From positions 4,440,120-4,504,119 of the forward strand of contig OY101115.1 in the NCBI GenBank assembly GCA_956465555.1: DNA of 64,000 nt. The letters are read 5' to 3'. The position numbers and the translations under genes are program-made. The notes under the pieces were generated by a model that was not told where the DNA came from, did no database searches, and was given only the letters and a program-made list of their open reading frames with translations. Shown here piece by piece: positions 22,614 to 32,951 of this stretch. The stretch comes from Nitzschia sp. pyKryTriq1 (taxonomy: Eukaryota > Bacillariophyta > Bacillariophyceae > Bacillariales > Bacillariaceae). How positions within the stretch are numbered: position 1 is the stretch's first letter; each line of letters starts with the position of its first letter.

Positions 22614-24578
22614 ATGTCCGACGATGCTTCTGATTCTGCTGTAAGCAACGACGACTTTATGTGCCCGAAATGTCAAAGCTATCTTTCCATCACGTCGTCC
22701 CCGCCGTCCACCGAGCCGAAACAAGGCCCCGCTGATAATCCTAATAGTAATGATAAATCAGCCAAAACTACAACGCCGATCTGCAGTGTTTGCCTGGGGT
22801 TATGGGACCCGACACTCTCCACCCAGTGGTTACAAGGTGCTTTACAACGAGCCTGTGAACCCTATGGTGGAATTGCAGCGAATCGCTTTTGCACGCTTGC
22901 CAATCATGGACCCACCTTGTCCATTTGTGGGGACGTCTATCTACGCTATCGAAATAAGCAACAACAACAACAACAACAACGACAAACCACGTCGTCATCT
23001 TCGTCATCGTCCACTCTCTACTCGATATATTTGCATGATCTCAAACAAGCATTGTATCAACGCATTCAAGAAATCATAAAGAATGATGCCGCAGAATCAT
23101 CATCATCGTCATCATCATCCAAACCTCCAATTCTTTCCAACTCGGAACAACAAGGCTATCTATCGATACATATTTCCTGTATTCCACCCAAGGGTCAATC
23201 GATTCTCGATCAGGCAGTAGCACACTCCTCGCACTACAACAGCAACAATAAGAAACGAAAGAGATCTCGACACAAAGGGCCCTTTACCACACAAGGAGGA
23301 GACCCGCGTGTGAGTCTGGAACGTCGTCTACAAGCGCAAGGATATCAATGGTGGACGCTGGCTGAAGCCGAAGAACAGTCATCCTCGATTTTAGCACCGG
23401 CCAATAATCATCTTCTTGGGATGATCATCACTTCGCCACTCATGATGGAATGCCATGTGGCCGTCTTTCGTAGACCCATTTTCTTATACGGGTATTATAC
23501 TAAATCACGAAGAGATGTGTCACAAACTCCCTTTGTCGTAATGGACAAAAAGGAGGATGGAAGAGGAGAAGGCGCAACGACAAACAAAGCCAATGCCAAT
23601 GGCGCTGCAATTGACAATAATGACAACGACAATACCAACAAGAACTCTACTACTACGGTCATGACGACATTGGGCGTCACATCCGTCGAAGAAGAAATTT
23701 GCAATCCCATTATTCAACTCTTGGGAGTATCGACCGAAAACAATCTTCCCGCATCATCCTCGTCTGAGTCCTCATCCAGTGCTGCTGCTGGTAGCGTTCA
23801 ATACGGCATGTGTAAATTCCATGCCTCGGGACGAGAAGACATGGATGTGCGCATGCTCTTACGACCCAGTATTATGTCTGCGACCAATCGGGGTCGTCCC
23901 TTTTGTGTTCAAATTGTGGATTCCTTGCGACCACTCCAATCGGCACATCAACTCAAAGAAATTGTCCGCCGAATCAATCATGAGAATGATAGTGATCAAG
24001 ATCAAGATCAAGATGGACCTGGTGGTGGTGGTGCTGCTGCTGCTGCTTCCAGCAGTCCTCTTTGGTATGGAAGTAATCCCATGGGAGTGGGAGTTGCTAG
24101 CTTGCAACTTGTATCCGCTTCTGCCTTTTCGGGCTTGCAAGCCGATACGGAAAGCAAGGTAAAACATTATGGCTGTCATTGCTGGTCCGAACAAGAGCTA
24201 CCCGACGATTGGACGTTTGATCTTGCTCATCATCATCCACAACTACAATCATCGCAACCACTTCCACTTCCACTTCCACTTCCACTGACCATTCAACAAC
24301 GTACTCCCTTGCGAGTCTTGCATCGCCGCGCCAATCTAGTCAGGGAGCGGCAAATTTTGGCAGCACAGGCACGACGAGTCGATGCTCATCATTTCCGACT
24401 GGAATTGACCACCCAAGCTGGAACCTACGTCAAGGAATTTGTGCATGGCGACTTGAGACGAACGACACCAAGCATGGCTACCTTGTTGGGTACAAAGACG
24501 AATATACTACTGTTGGATTGTGAGGGAATCGAAATCGATGAGGAATCCATTTCGCAAAAGAGTGAATCAGAGTCCTAG
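22614..24578 (+). CDS. PUS10: tRNA pseudouridine synthase Pus10
   Basis: Single exon, 654 aa. Two Cys pairs near the N-terminus (CPKC at about 17-20 and CSVCLG at about 57-62) form the zinc ribbon typical of Pus10. A THUMP-like accessory region follows. The catalytic signature GREDMDVRMLL at about 406 carries the active-site Asp, followed by RGRPFCVQIVDSLRP. The C-terminal GTYVKEFVHGDLRRT block near 602 matches the family's nucleotide-binding end. Pus10 converts U54/U55 of tRNA to pseudouridine in archaea and eukaryotes. Inserted runs of Gln, Ser, Asp/Gln and Ala make the protein longer than the human form (about 530 aa). Its stop codon TAG is the first three bases of the duplicated segment, copy B. 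Confidence 0.88.
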   Translation: MSDDASDSAVSNDDFMCPKCQSYLSITSSPPSTEPKQGPADNPNSNDKSAKTTTPICSVCLGLWDPTLSTQWLQGALQRACEPYGGIAANRFCTLANHGPTLSICGDVYLRYRNKQQQQQQQRQTTSSSSSSSTLYSIYLHDLKQALYQRIQEIIKNDAAESSSSSSSSKPPILSNSEQQGYLSIHISCIPPKGQSILDQAVAHSSHYNSNNKKRKRSRHKGPFTTQGGDPRVSLERRLQAQGYQWWTLAEAEEQSSSILAPANNHLLGMIITSPLMMECHVAVFRRPIFLYGYYTKSRRDVSQTPFVVMDKKEDGRGEGATTNKANANGAAIDNNDNDNTNKNSTTTVMTTLGVTSVEEEICNPIIQLLGVSTENNLPASSSSESSSSAAAGSVQYGMCKFHASGREDMDVRMLLRPSIMSATNRGRPFCVQIVDSLRPLQSAHQLKEIVRRINHENDSDQDQDQDGPGGGGAAAAASSSPLWYGSNPMGVGVASLQLVSASAFSGLQADTESKVKHYGCHCWSEQELPDDWTFDLAHHHPQLQSSQPLPLPLPLPLTIQQRTPLRVLHRRANLVRERQILAAQARRVDAHHFRLELTTQAGTYVKEFVHGDLRRTTPSMATLLGTKTNILLLDCEGIEIDEESISQKSESES

Positions 24579-27500
24579 CTGGTACTGTACTAGTGGAAGA
24601 AAAGTATAAACGCCGAGACGACCATTTTCGGACAATGAAATCATATTGCATTATATATATTGGTGATGAATTCCAACAAACCAGTAATCAATCGTACAGT
24701 AATATTCGTGGGAATATTGATCAAACCTTCGGAGACAACGAATGTTCCTGCTCCTTTTCTTTCTCCTCTGACGCACGTCCGGATTCCTTTACCATGGGCA
24801 TGGATGGTTCCAATCCGCTCAATCGACGAGACGACTGCATGGCCAACGCCGACAGCCTGCGCTGATTGGGCGTGGGAACAAACTCTTTCTTTTCCTGGGG
24901 TTTTTCCTCCAACAAGCCCAATTCCTGCATGGTTAGGGCAATGGATGAGCGACGACGAGTGATCAATTCGTTCGTCTCGTCGTACGAAGTACGCTTGTTC
25001 ATTTCTTCTTTGGTCATTTCCACCAAATCGATATCGATCCCTTCCTTTGCAATCTTTTCTTCATCGACCGGGAAGTTGTCGGGCATGCGGAAAATAGCCA
25101 ACAACAACAAGAACGTCGGCACGATAGACAACATGATTGTCTTGAAGGCCCACCAGGGCAGACCTCGAACTACCGCGGGGGGATACAAAAAGACATTACC
25201 AGTAGTGTCTTGGGTATCCAGGGGCGGCTCAAGGCCGGCCGTCAAAGGAGTGATCATGGTCACAATAAAGAACATCATAAAGCACCACCATGGATTGGCG
25301 AGGGGCTCATTGACACCCTCCATGGACTTCCAGACCAGTTGCGGAGTCAGAGAATGTTGTCCGAACCGAGAAAGTTTGGGGACGTCCCAAGAAGGACGAC
25401 CGGCGTACAGGAGCTCCATCTCGGTAGAATCGTCCACCTTCTTCTTTGGGGCAAGGTCGCGAGTGGCCTCGGCTCCTACCACCAGACGGCGAATGCCTTC
25501 CAAGAGCCCCATCACAAAGAATTGAAGAATGAATCCCGTGACACCCGAATCGACGGGCAGCGAGTCGGGCGTGGGCTTGACATATCCAAAATAAAGGGAA
25601 AAAACGTAGATAGTCGCGACGAAAGCACCACCGACAATACACCAGGGATGAATGTCGGTCTTTTTGTTGTAGGCAAAAAGTCCCGTCAAAAAGGCGGGAA
25701 CGGCTTGGGCCGACAGGGCAAACTGAATCTCTCCTAGATCACTGATGCCTTCGTCCCAAAAGATACCCACCAACAAAGCGATAATCACGGAGAAGAGCGA
25801 AACGGCCTTTCCGATAATGGTCACTTCTGTGGTGCTAGCCGAAGGACGCAAGGGATAAATGACCTCGACGGTAATCAATTGCGAAAGTGCAATGATGAGC
25901 GAGTCGGCCGTACTCATGATAGCGGCGAGCGAGGCCGTGACGGCAATGACTCCAGCACCTAGGGCAAAGCCTCCCAAGCTCATCATTTCTTCCAAAATGG
26001 CGGTAAACGGATTGGCAGGGCTGGTGGCATTTCCAGCCGAATCAGCCAACATAGTTACTCCGACAGTACCCATAAAAATACCCACAAAGGAAGTGAACCA
26101 CGGGCCAGCGGTCATGACAGCTGTAATGCAAAACACAGATTACATTGAATTACAATGTCAAATCAGATACAAGAAATAAGCATGAGTACATCACACATAA
26201 GGGCCCATCACAAACATCAAGCGCTTTAGCAAAAATACTTACCGTATCCCCACTTGAGGGATTTGAGGTCCTTGGCAGCATAGGTCCTTTGCACTAGATG
26301 GGGAAGAGTAAAGAAGGAAAAGTTGAGGAGCGAAAACTGCCAAAACATCCACTGATTTTCCTTGGACAGGGTTTGGTAAAATTGGGGCTTGGGAAATGTT
26401 TCAGGATCCAAGTCCGACCACCCGCCAAAATTATGGACAATCACAGAAGGTATCATGATAAACGACAGTACCATCACAACAGCTTGAATCGAATCGGTTA
26501 GAGCAACACTGTTGAGTCCTCCGAGCCACTCAAAGACGAGGATCAGGAACATAATGATAATGACCGGGTAGGTCGAGTCCGGATCCAATTCAAAGATGGA
26601 ATTAAACGTATCTTTGATGGCGATGACTTGCGCCGCCAGATAGATGAGGGTAGGAAGGACTTGCAAGAAGAGAATGGTGTACCGCAAGAGCTGCGACTGG
26701 TAACGATCAGTGATAAAGTCGACTGGCGACTGGTGGTTCCGGATCAGAGAAGCTTTGCGAAGACGCATTCCGGTGCCGAAGTATCCAGTGACGATCGCCA
26801 TAAGATTGGGGATCCACCGAATCGAAACCCATCCCGTTGCGTAGGCTTCGTTCGGGACACCGACCACCGTGTAGCCGGAAAAGAGAGAGGCAAACAACGT
26901 CCCCGCAGTCAACAGAGGCCCAAAATCGCGGCCTCCCAAATAGTGCGCTGCGAGTTGGTCGCTGACTCCTCCTTGATGCTTCATATTTTCCATGCGCTTG
27001 TACGCCCAGTACGTGGCGCCTACCAACAACAAAAAGTAGATGGGGACCGCCACATAGAGTCCTGGAAGGATGGAACGAAGGAAGGAAGGTGCGAGTGCGC
27101 CGTGTGTGAGTTCGCTGTTCAGCAGGAAGGACGAGTCTGCTGGTCATACTGAAGAATATTCTTCAGAAACATCTTCGGCGCCGCGGCCGCCGCCCTCTTC
27201 TTCTTTCATTGCAATCACGTACCGGTTCGGTTTTCTGCGGATACCATGGTTGCTGTTGCTGATTATGATCTCTGAAATGATGATGATGATGATGATGCTT
27301 GTTATTTCGCTCGACTTGTGGTGGGCCGAAAGGGAAGTGAATTGCGCTGAAGTAGACGCCATTGTTGGAGTTGGGAATGCCAGGGGCATATGGGGAATTA
27401 CGGGTTCGCTGCCGAAGATTTGTGAGCCCTAATTCTTTCCTGGCCCGTACGTCACTGGACCATTAAATAAAGTTTTCCGACGTCGACCAGTAGCGAAGAG

Positions 27501-27810
27501 TCGGATTTTTTGCTTGACCGACGTACCGTCCTGGTAGGTTTTTCTACAGAGGCATTTCTTGTTGGGGCATCGGGAAATCTCCGATTGGGGCGTACCAATA
27601 CATAGTGCATCTACATATATCGTTTGGGCCTCCCCATTCGATGTGGCCAGTGGCCATCACCTGATCGGAGAAATGTAGCGAGAAGCGCGATGTTCGAAGA
27701 ACTCTGCGGGCTTCTGATGCTCTCGGTTCGGCGGCAGCAGCGCTACTGAGCGCTGCAATAATTCGAATGCTGCATGCAATATCTTACTACGTATTTATGC
27801 CCCCTCCATG
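24576..27810. repeat. Duplicated segment, copy B (symporter plus flanks)
   Basis: Direct repeat of 18354-21380. The left limit of homology coincides with the PUS10 stop codon. The right limit lies in the GAATGCTGCATGCAAT block near 27768-27783, followed by a shared TATGCCCCCTCC. Confidence 0.85.
24721..27247 (-). CDS. Sodium:solute symporter family transporter, copy B
   Basis: Three exons: 27247-27223, 27061-26243 and 26120-24721, giving 747 aa. Exon 1 has the same 25-nt size as in copy A; its donor is GTACGT instead of GTAAGT. Exon 2 is one codon longer (an added Gly in KHQGGVSDQ). Exon 3 is exactly the same length, 1400 nt. Differences from copy A are scattered substitutions (for example IKGTF versus IKDTF and CFSFYFGY versus VFSLYFGY); the helix-8 STADSL region is unchanged. 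Both copies look intact, so both may be expressed. Role as for copy A: membrane Na+-coupled uptake, substrate unknown. Confidence 0.85.
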
Positions 27811-28578
27811 TGGAACGTAGTTACTTCGCCCCAGAGAACCATGGTTCGCTGATTCGCCCGACGTTTATTACCATGGGAGGAAATTTTTAAATGTTGTCGA
27901 CCAAAAGGACCAAACAGGGAAAGCCAGGTGGCGCAGGCGCCAACTAACCCTCAACTCTCTCGGACACTGTAGACCGATGATCTCTAGTAGATTGTACAGT
28001 AGATAATTCGCTGGCCTATGTCCCTGCATAAGACTCGTCAGATTGACTTTGATGTTGCGGGGGTGGGAAAAAGTGTGATATTTCTTCGGGGGAGAATGGA
28101 TTACCCCTTGCCTTCAACATGCGATCTTTTGGCGGTAGCATAGGAGTCAGCCCACATTTGTCGAGTTCCATGTACAGAGGCGATGATATGCAGAATAATA
28201 ATGACTGTTGAATGTTTTGGATATTCGTAGGGGTCATTCTAGGTACAAAATGTCTGTAGCCTCTACGGTGGTACTGATCCTACTGTAAAGTCTAAGCCGG
28301 AGACCGTGGTTGGGCCCTCACTCCGGGCATTTCTGGCGCGCGCACTGTGGGCCCATCCCCAGCGCGCGCATGGTCGTGTGGGTCACTCCTCCGGAGCGGC
28401 ACGACGGACCATTATCAAGCTGGCCGAGACTGGAGATTCTTGAGGAATGTACCTTGGCGATTTCGAAGCATGGGAATTCTAGGCGCGGGCACTGCAACTG
28501 TAGGTGCATCTAGGGGCCTGGCCACCGTCTTGTTTTTCACTGCCGTTAGAATCGCTTTATTGATAGAACCGGTCAACA
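27248..28578. other. Intergenic: upstream of symporter B, then a GC-rich patch
   Basis: To about 27810 this is the duplicated upstream flank. A GC-rich patch near 28310-28400 holds two GCGCGCGCA blocks about 30 nt apart. No gene was recognised. Confidence 0.35.
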
Positions 28579-28839
28579 TTAATCTGCTGTTCGCTCTGCA
28601 AGTCCCAAAATGCAGAGGAAGGTAAAAGTGTTATCAGAGGACGACATCCCAAGAATGTCCCCGATGTAGGGCTGACCATTGGCAAGTGGTTTGAGAGAGT
28701 ACCAGCATGCTTCGGCATCAACGATGGAGCGGAGAAAGGCAATGAAAGCCCCCTCAACTGTGTTGGTAGTTATATCTCCATCAGTTTTGGACTCTACCTG
28801 CCCATTCTTTCGCGCACTAATCCTTCGGGACGTCTTCAT
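28579..28839 (-). pseudogene. Possible gene fragment of unknown family
   Basis: An 86-codon frame includes a stretch that reads like real protein (FLRSIVDAEACWYSLKPLAN, then GQPYIGDILGMSSSDNTFTF). It ends abruptly and has no partner exons that I can find. It may be a gene remnant or a chance frame. I do not recognise the family. Confidence 0.22.
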
Positions 28840-29327
28840 TGTAAGTGAATATCAAGTCTGATATAACACTTTTTTGAAAGGACGATGAGATACCAATCAC
28901 TTTTGTATGAAACGAATGTGATTTTGTTGATCGTTGCAATGGCCGTCGGCGTGCAAAACTGCTGCCGAAAGCACATGGCCCCCGAGGATAATCTGACACA
29001 CGAGCTACGGAGAGCTCGAAACTTTATCTTTTCTTGTGTTTTGATTGGCTCTTGGCGGTTTGTACCAGAGTCTACAGTAACCGTCTACGGTGTACGTGAT
29101 CGAAGTGTCGTGAGTGATGTTCATGGTACATGGTATACCATCAGGTAGCGCGAGACAAAAGTCAAGTCTTGCTTTCAGCAAAAGCAAAACATCGTTCGGG
29201 TTTTTTCACTCATCAACTCGGAACACTCAATTTCATTTCATCCAACGGCCAAAAGTTCTTCCTCACAAAAACAAACCAAAAGCCAACATTCATCAAATCA
29301 TCCTAAAAGGAAACTCTCGACACCATC
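28840..29327. other. Intergenic, promoter side of the membrane-protein gene
   Basis: No gene seen. The last 150 bases before the ATG at 29328 are AC-rich and probably 5' untranslated. Confidence 0.35.
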
Positions 29328-30426
29328 ATGTCAGATCATCCAGAACAAAATGAAACGAACACTGCAGCTGACGACGTCGTCGTCGACGACAAGCCCGGCT
29401 GTGGGCAGTGGTATACTTCGGAAATCATTTGCCAGTGCTGTACCGAACGCCCGACGGCCACTTGGTTCGGCGCAGTGGACGTCGTCAATGGAAAGACGAT
29501 TGATTTCAATGCTAGCTTTCGGCTGGGTGCCTCGCGAATGGTGCTAGCCGTCAAATTTCTCTTGTGGGGATTTACGGTCGGCAGCTTTGCGTACGGATGG
29601 AGTGACTATCGTAAGTACTCGTACTGTACTGCCTGTAGTGATGACACAACCATGATCGACCAATGAATCACTTATGATACTTGCTCACTCACCCATCCTC
29701 TCTACAGAATACCCCTATTGGTTCATGGCGTACATTTCCTACTGGACTATGTTCTACTCGTGCGTCTACATGACTCTCAGCCTTGCGAGTAGCTATCTCG
29801 TCTGTCTACCCAACAATGAACCCAACTTTTTCATCAAGGCTACGTGGGTCATGTATCCCGTGGCGGTCGTTCATGGAATCTCGGTCGTCATTTTGTTTTG
29901 GGCTACCGAATACAATCCCGACACTTACAACATCAGCTATTTCATCGTTGTCAGTCACGGACTCTCCTTGGCGGCCTCATTGGTGGATGGTGTCCTCATC
30001 AACAAGGTTCCAGTCCGACTCGTCCACTATGCATTTTGTTTGACCTTTGGACTCTTGTTCATTGGATGGTCGATTATTCAAGGATTGATCCCGATCGATA
30101 ATCCCAATAAAACAGATGGGGATGATGAATCTCTCTATTCCATTTTGGACTGGGCTGAAGATCCCTTGCAGGCGGCGATTGTGGTCGTCTTGGTCATGTT
30201 TGTCGCCTTTCCTATCTTTACACTTGTGTTTTGGGGATTGTCGCTATGGGGCCGACGATATGTTGTTGAAGAGAAGGATGCCAAAAGTGCTGGTGCTGTT
30301 GAGGGAAAGACAATCACTAGTGGTGGTGCGGAAGAAGGGAAGGACCCTGCTGGTGCGGCCATCGCTTCTTCGGAGTCCGAAGACGTGGAGGCTCCGGAAG
30401 AAATGACCGAGGCAAAAGCCTACTAA
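29328..30426 (+). CDS. Six-helix membrane protein, rolling-stone/FAR-17a-like
   Basis: Two exons, 29328-29610 and 29708-30426, give 333 aa. The donor is TATC|GTAAGT, the acceptor is CTACAG|AA and the phase-1 join yields SDYQYPYWF. About six hydrophobic segments follow an N-terminal Cys-containing stretch (CGQWYTSEIICQCCTERP). The second half has YFIVVSHGLSLAASLVDGVL and LTFGLLFIGWSIIQGL, an arrangement that resembles FAR-17a/AIG1 and rolling-stone membrane proteins. The C-terminal tail is acidic (Ser/Glu-rich). Some members of these families hydrolyse fatty-acid esters; others act in cell fusion. The family call is tentative; the membrane topology is well supported. Confidence 0.6.
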
Positions 30427-30559
30427 AAGAGACTGGGTCCAATAGCAGGACTGGTAGTCGTTCGGTCGTTTCATTGTCTGTGACTCGTCGATTAGATGAT
30501 ATATTGTCCATATAATGTACCGAATCCAGTTCTATTCACTGCATAATACTGTGATGCTT

Positions 30560-32212
30560 TCATTCGTTGCTCCATTGTAGTTCGGGTCCCCATCCCAAAA
30601 GACGATATAGTCGTTGATTATAAGGTTCCAAGATTTGTTGGAGGCGATCACGGGTCGTGTTGGCAAGAGGCGGAGCATGATAGGTGGTTACCATTTGAGA
30701 ACGAAAATGTGTCGCGTTGTCGTTTTGTTGTTGGCCTCTCTTTCCGTGCTTCTTGATAACTGATGTGATCTTCTCGGCGGTGGATCGACTAGTGTCTCCC
30801 AATCCATCTCCCAACCATGCCAATATTTGATCGACGAGCCATTCGGGACGACTCTTCATGTCCTCGTTGCGGACTACCAATATTTGTTGCGTAGGATCAC
30901 GACCCAAAGCACGCAACGCTCCGTACCATTCTTCCAACTGCAACACGTACAAGGAACGGCCTAGGATACTGGACGCCCCGCCGGTACGAGCCAGCGTTTG
31001 TTGAAATCGATGCCACGCCATTCGCTCCTCTTCTTGTAAGAATGGTGATGTATCATTATCACCATCATCATTCGAATGAAAATGCGAATAGGCTAAAAAT
31101 ACTCCACTCTTGTTCAACCGATCCCAATCTTCTTGTAGGACAGTCTCAAAGTCCAATGGTGGTGGTGGTGGTGGTGGTGGTGTTGCTTCCAATCCCTGTT
31201 TTGTTGCTAATCTGCTCATCATCATCCTCATCCTCATTTGTTGATCAAAGTTGTGATTGGAAATGGTTCGATCCAGAGGATTCCGTAGAATGACCAAAAT
31301 CTTGACCCAAGGAAAGGTGCATAGAATAGGAATGCGACTCAATGTCGAAAACAACAAGTAGTCGGGTGTACCCTCGAACGTAATTTCTTGAGGATGAGTC
31401 TTCATCCATTCCGCCGAATAATAGGGAGGAACATCATGGATGGATGATTTTCTTCTTCTTCTTCCTGCTATTGGACCCTCATCACCATCCTCATGACCAT
31501 CATTGGTGTTGGTGGTGTTTACATTCCACAAGACTTGACGAATCGAATCGACTTGGACTTTTTGGGTGGAGGAATTCTTCCAATATTGAGGAGGAAATCG
31601 TTTGGGCATGAAATACAACAGCTCTTTTTTGCTGGCGGGCACAATGCTGGTGGTGGCAGTCGCAGGAGTCTTGCCAGCATTAGCATATTTATTGCTTGTA
31701 GTACGAGCGGTAGCAGTAGTAGTAGCAGCAGCAGTAGTAGTCCATGATTGGTCACGGAGCCAACTCCACAAGGTGGTCGTTCCAGCCTTTTTGGCTCCAA
31801 TGATCAAAAAGGAAGGAGTGCGTAGTTTCCAATTTGTTGCTTGTTGAGGCCACCAATCGGATGGATTCTTCATCTCACAGTGTTGCTCATAAAAGGCTCG
31901 AGCTTTGGGTGAGATGCTGCTGGTTGTTGTTGTTGGAGCTGTAGTACTAGTACGTGTAGTAGCATCAGCTGCCACGAAAATGAGCTCGTCCGTTGCCAAT
32001 ATTGTGAGAGCAATATTATCCTCCTGTGACCCAATAAAAATAATAATAATAATGGAGGCTATTATGGTTGCCAATGTCAAGAAAAAAAGAAAGGCGAGCA
32101 ACACTGGGGGATACTTCCGGTAATAATAGGATGGCACCATCATCAGCAATAATACGCGCTGATGCTGACCCGCCGCCCTATTATTTGTGTTGGGCCGTTC
32201 CATGAATTTCAT
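30560..32212 (-). CDS. Golgi-type sulfotransferase (type II membrane protein)
   Basis: Single exon, 550 aa. The N-terminus has one signal-anchor helix (about residues 35-60, LLAFLFFLTLATIIASIIII). PAPS-binding motifs are clear: the 5'-phosphosulfate loop GAKKAGTTTLWSWL at about 138-151, and the 3'-phosphate motif ILRNPLDRTISNHN near 305-318. A QLEEWY/NEDM stretch and a C-terminal RLYRLLGWG helix fit carbohydrate sulfotransferases (PF00685, heparan N-sulfotransferase/HSST type). It would transfer sulfate from PAPS to glycans in the Golgi lumen; diatoms make sulfated polysaccharides. The start is ATG 32212, since upstream frame codons are not ATG. Thr-, Asn- and Pro-runs are inserted in loops. 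Confidence 0.85.
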   Translation of the reverse strand: MKFMERPNTNNRAAGQHQRVLLLMMVPSYYYRKYPPVLLAFLFFLTLATIIASIIIIIFIGSQEDNIALTILATDELIFVAADATTRTSTTAPTTTTSSISPKARAFYEQHCEMKNPSDWWPQQATNWKLRTPSFLIIGAKKAGTTTLWSWLRDQSWTTTAAATTTATARTTSNKYANAGKTPATATTSIVPASKKELLYFMPKRFPPQYWKNSSTQKVQVDSIRQVLWNVNTTNTNDGHEDGDEGPIAGRRRRKSSIHDVPPYYSAEWMKTHPQEITFEGTPDYLLFSTLSRIPILCTFPWVKILVILRNPLDRTISNHNFDQQMRMRMMMSRLATKQGLEATPPPPPPPPLDFETVLQEDWDRLNKSGVFLAYSHFHSNDDGDNDTSPFLQEEERMAWHRFQQTLARTGGASSILGRSLYVLQLEEWYGALRALGRDPTQQILVVRNEDMKSRPEWLVDQILAWLGDGLGDTSRSTAEKITSVIKKHGKRGQQQNDNATHFRSQMVTTYHAPPLANTTRDRLQQILEPYNQRLYRLLGWGPELQWSNE

Positions 32213-32613
32213 CGGCTCTACAGTATATACCAAAAAAAGTTTAATTGGCTCGAGCTCTATACAGATGCAATCCGCTAATCATTGTTGTTTGCTGCATCAG
32301 ATGTTGCAGTCTCGGAGCTCGGAGTTAAATGGCAAATAAAAGCCGATAACAAATAATAATAGAGAGGGATCGTCAAAGGCGCCATCGTCGCGATATGCGA
32401 TCGATATGTGAAGAAATATATTATGCATGCAGCAGTACACGCGTATGTATGCTTCTCGAGTGTGAGTGAGTCACGATCGATGAGTCACCCGCGGAGAGTT
32501 GTTGGTCAAACTGGTCCACTTGATCCGCATCATCTTTACCGACTGTGACTACAGTAGGTCCCCTTGTCTGCTAGCATTTCGACCATCGACCATTGCCACC
32601 AATCGGGAATGCC

Positions 32614-32645
<32 letters not shown>

Positions 32646-32951
32646 TATTGATGTTAGACACTACCATATTCGTACTTGGTAGAGATCACTATTTTGTAAT
32701 CGATGATCCAGCATGTCGTGTACCACTACTACTAGTAAGAAAGAATAGGCAGCAAGTGGTGGTTGTGGTAGTGGTAGTAATTTTTCAGTCATTACTTCGT
32801 ATTATGCATAGTATATAATAGTACAACGAATTACAGCCCCGCCCGACGGCAAACAAGAACAAGAAACCCTGTTCCGCAGTAGCTGCTCCTTGAACAAAAA
32901 TGGCTACTATTCCATCCACTCCTTGTTAGGGTGGGGGAGGGCGGTGACCTT
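32213..32951. other. Intergenic with a CT microsatellite
   Basis: This is the upstream region of the sulfotransferase gene and the downstream region of the type I membrane-protein gene. A CT-rich run lies at about 32612-32646. No gene seen. Confidence 0.4.
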
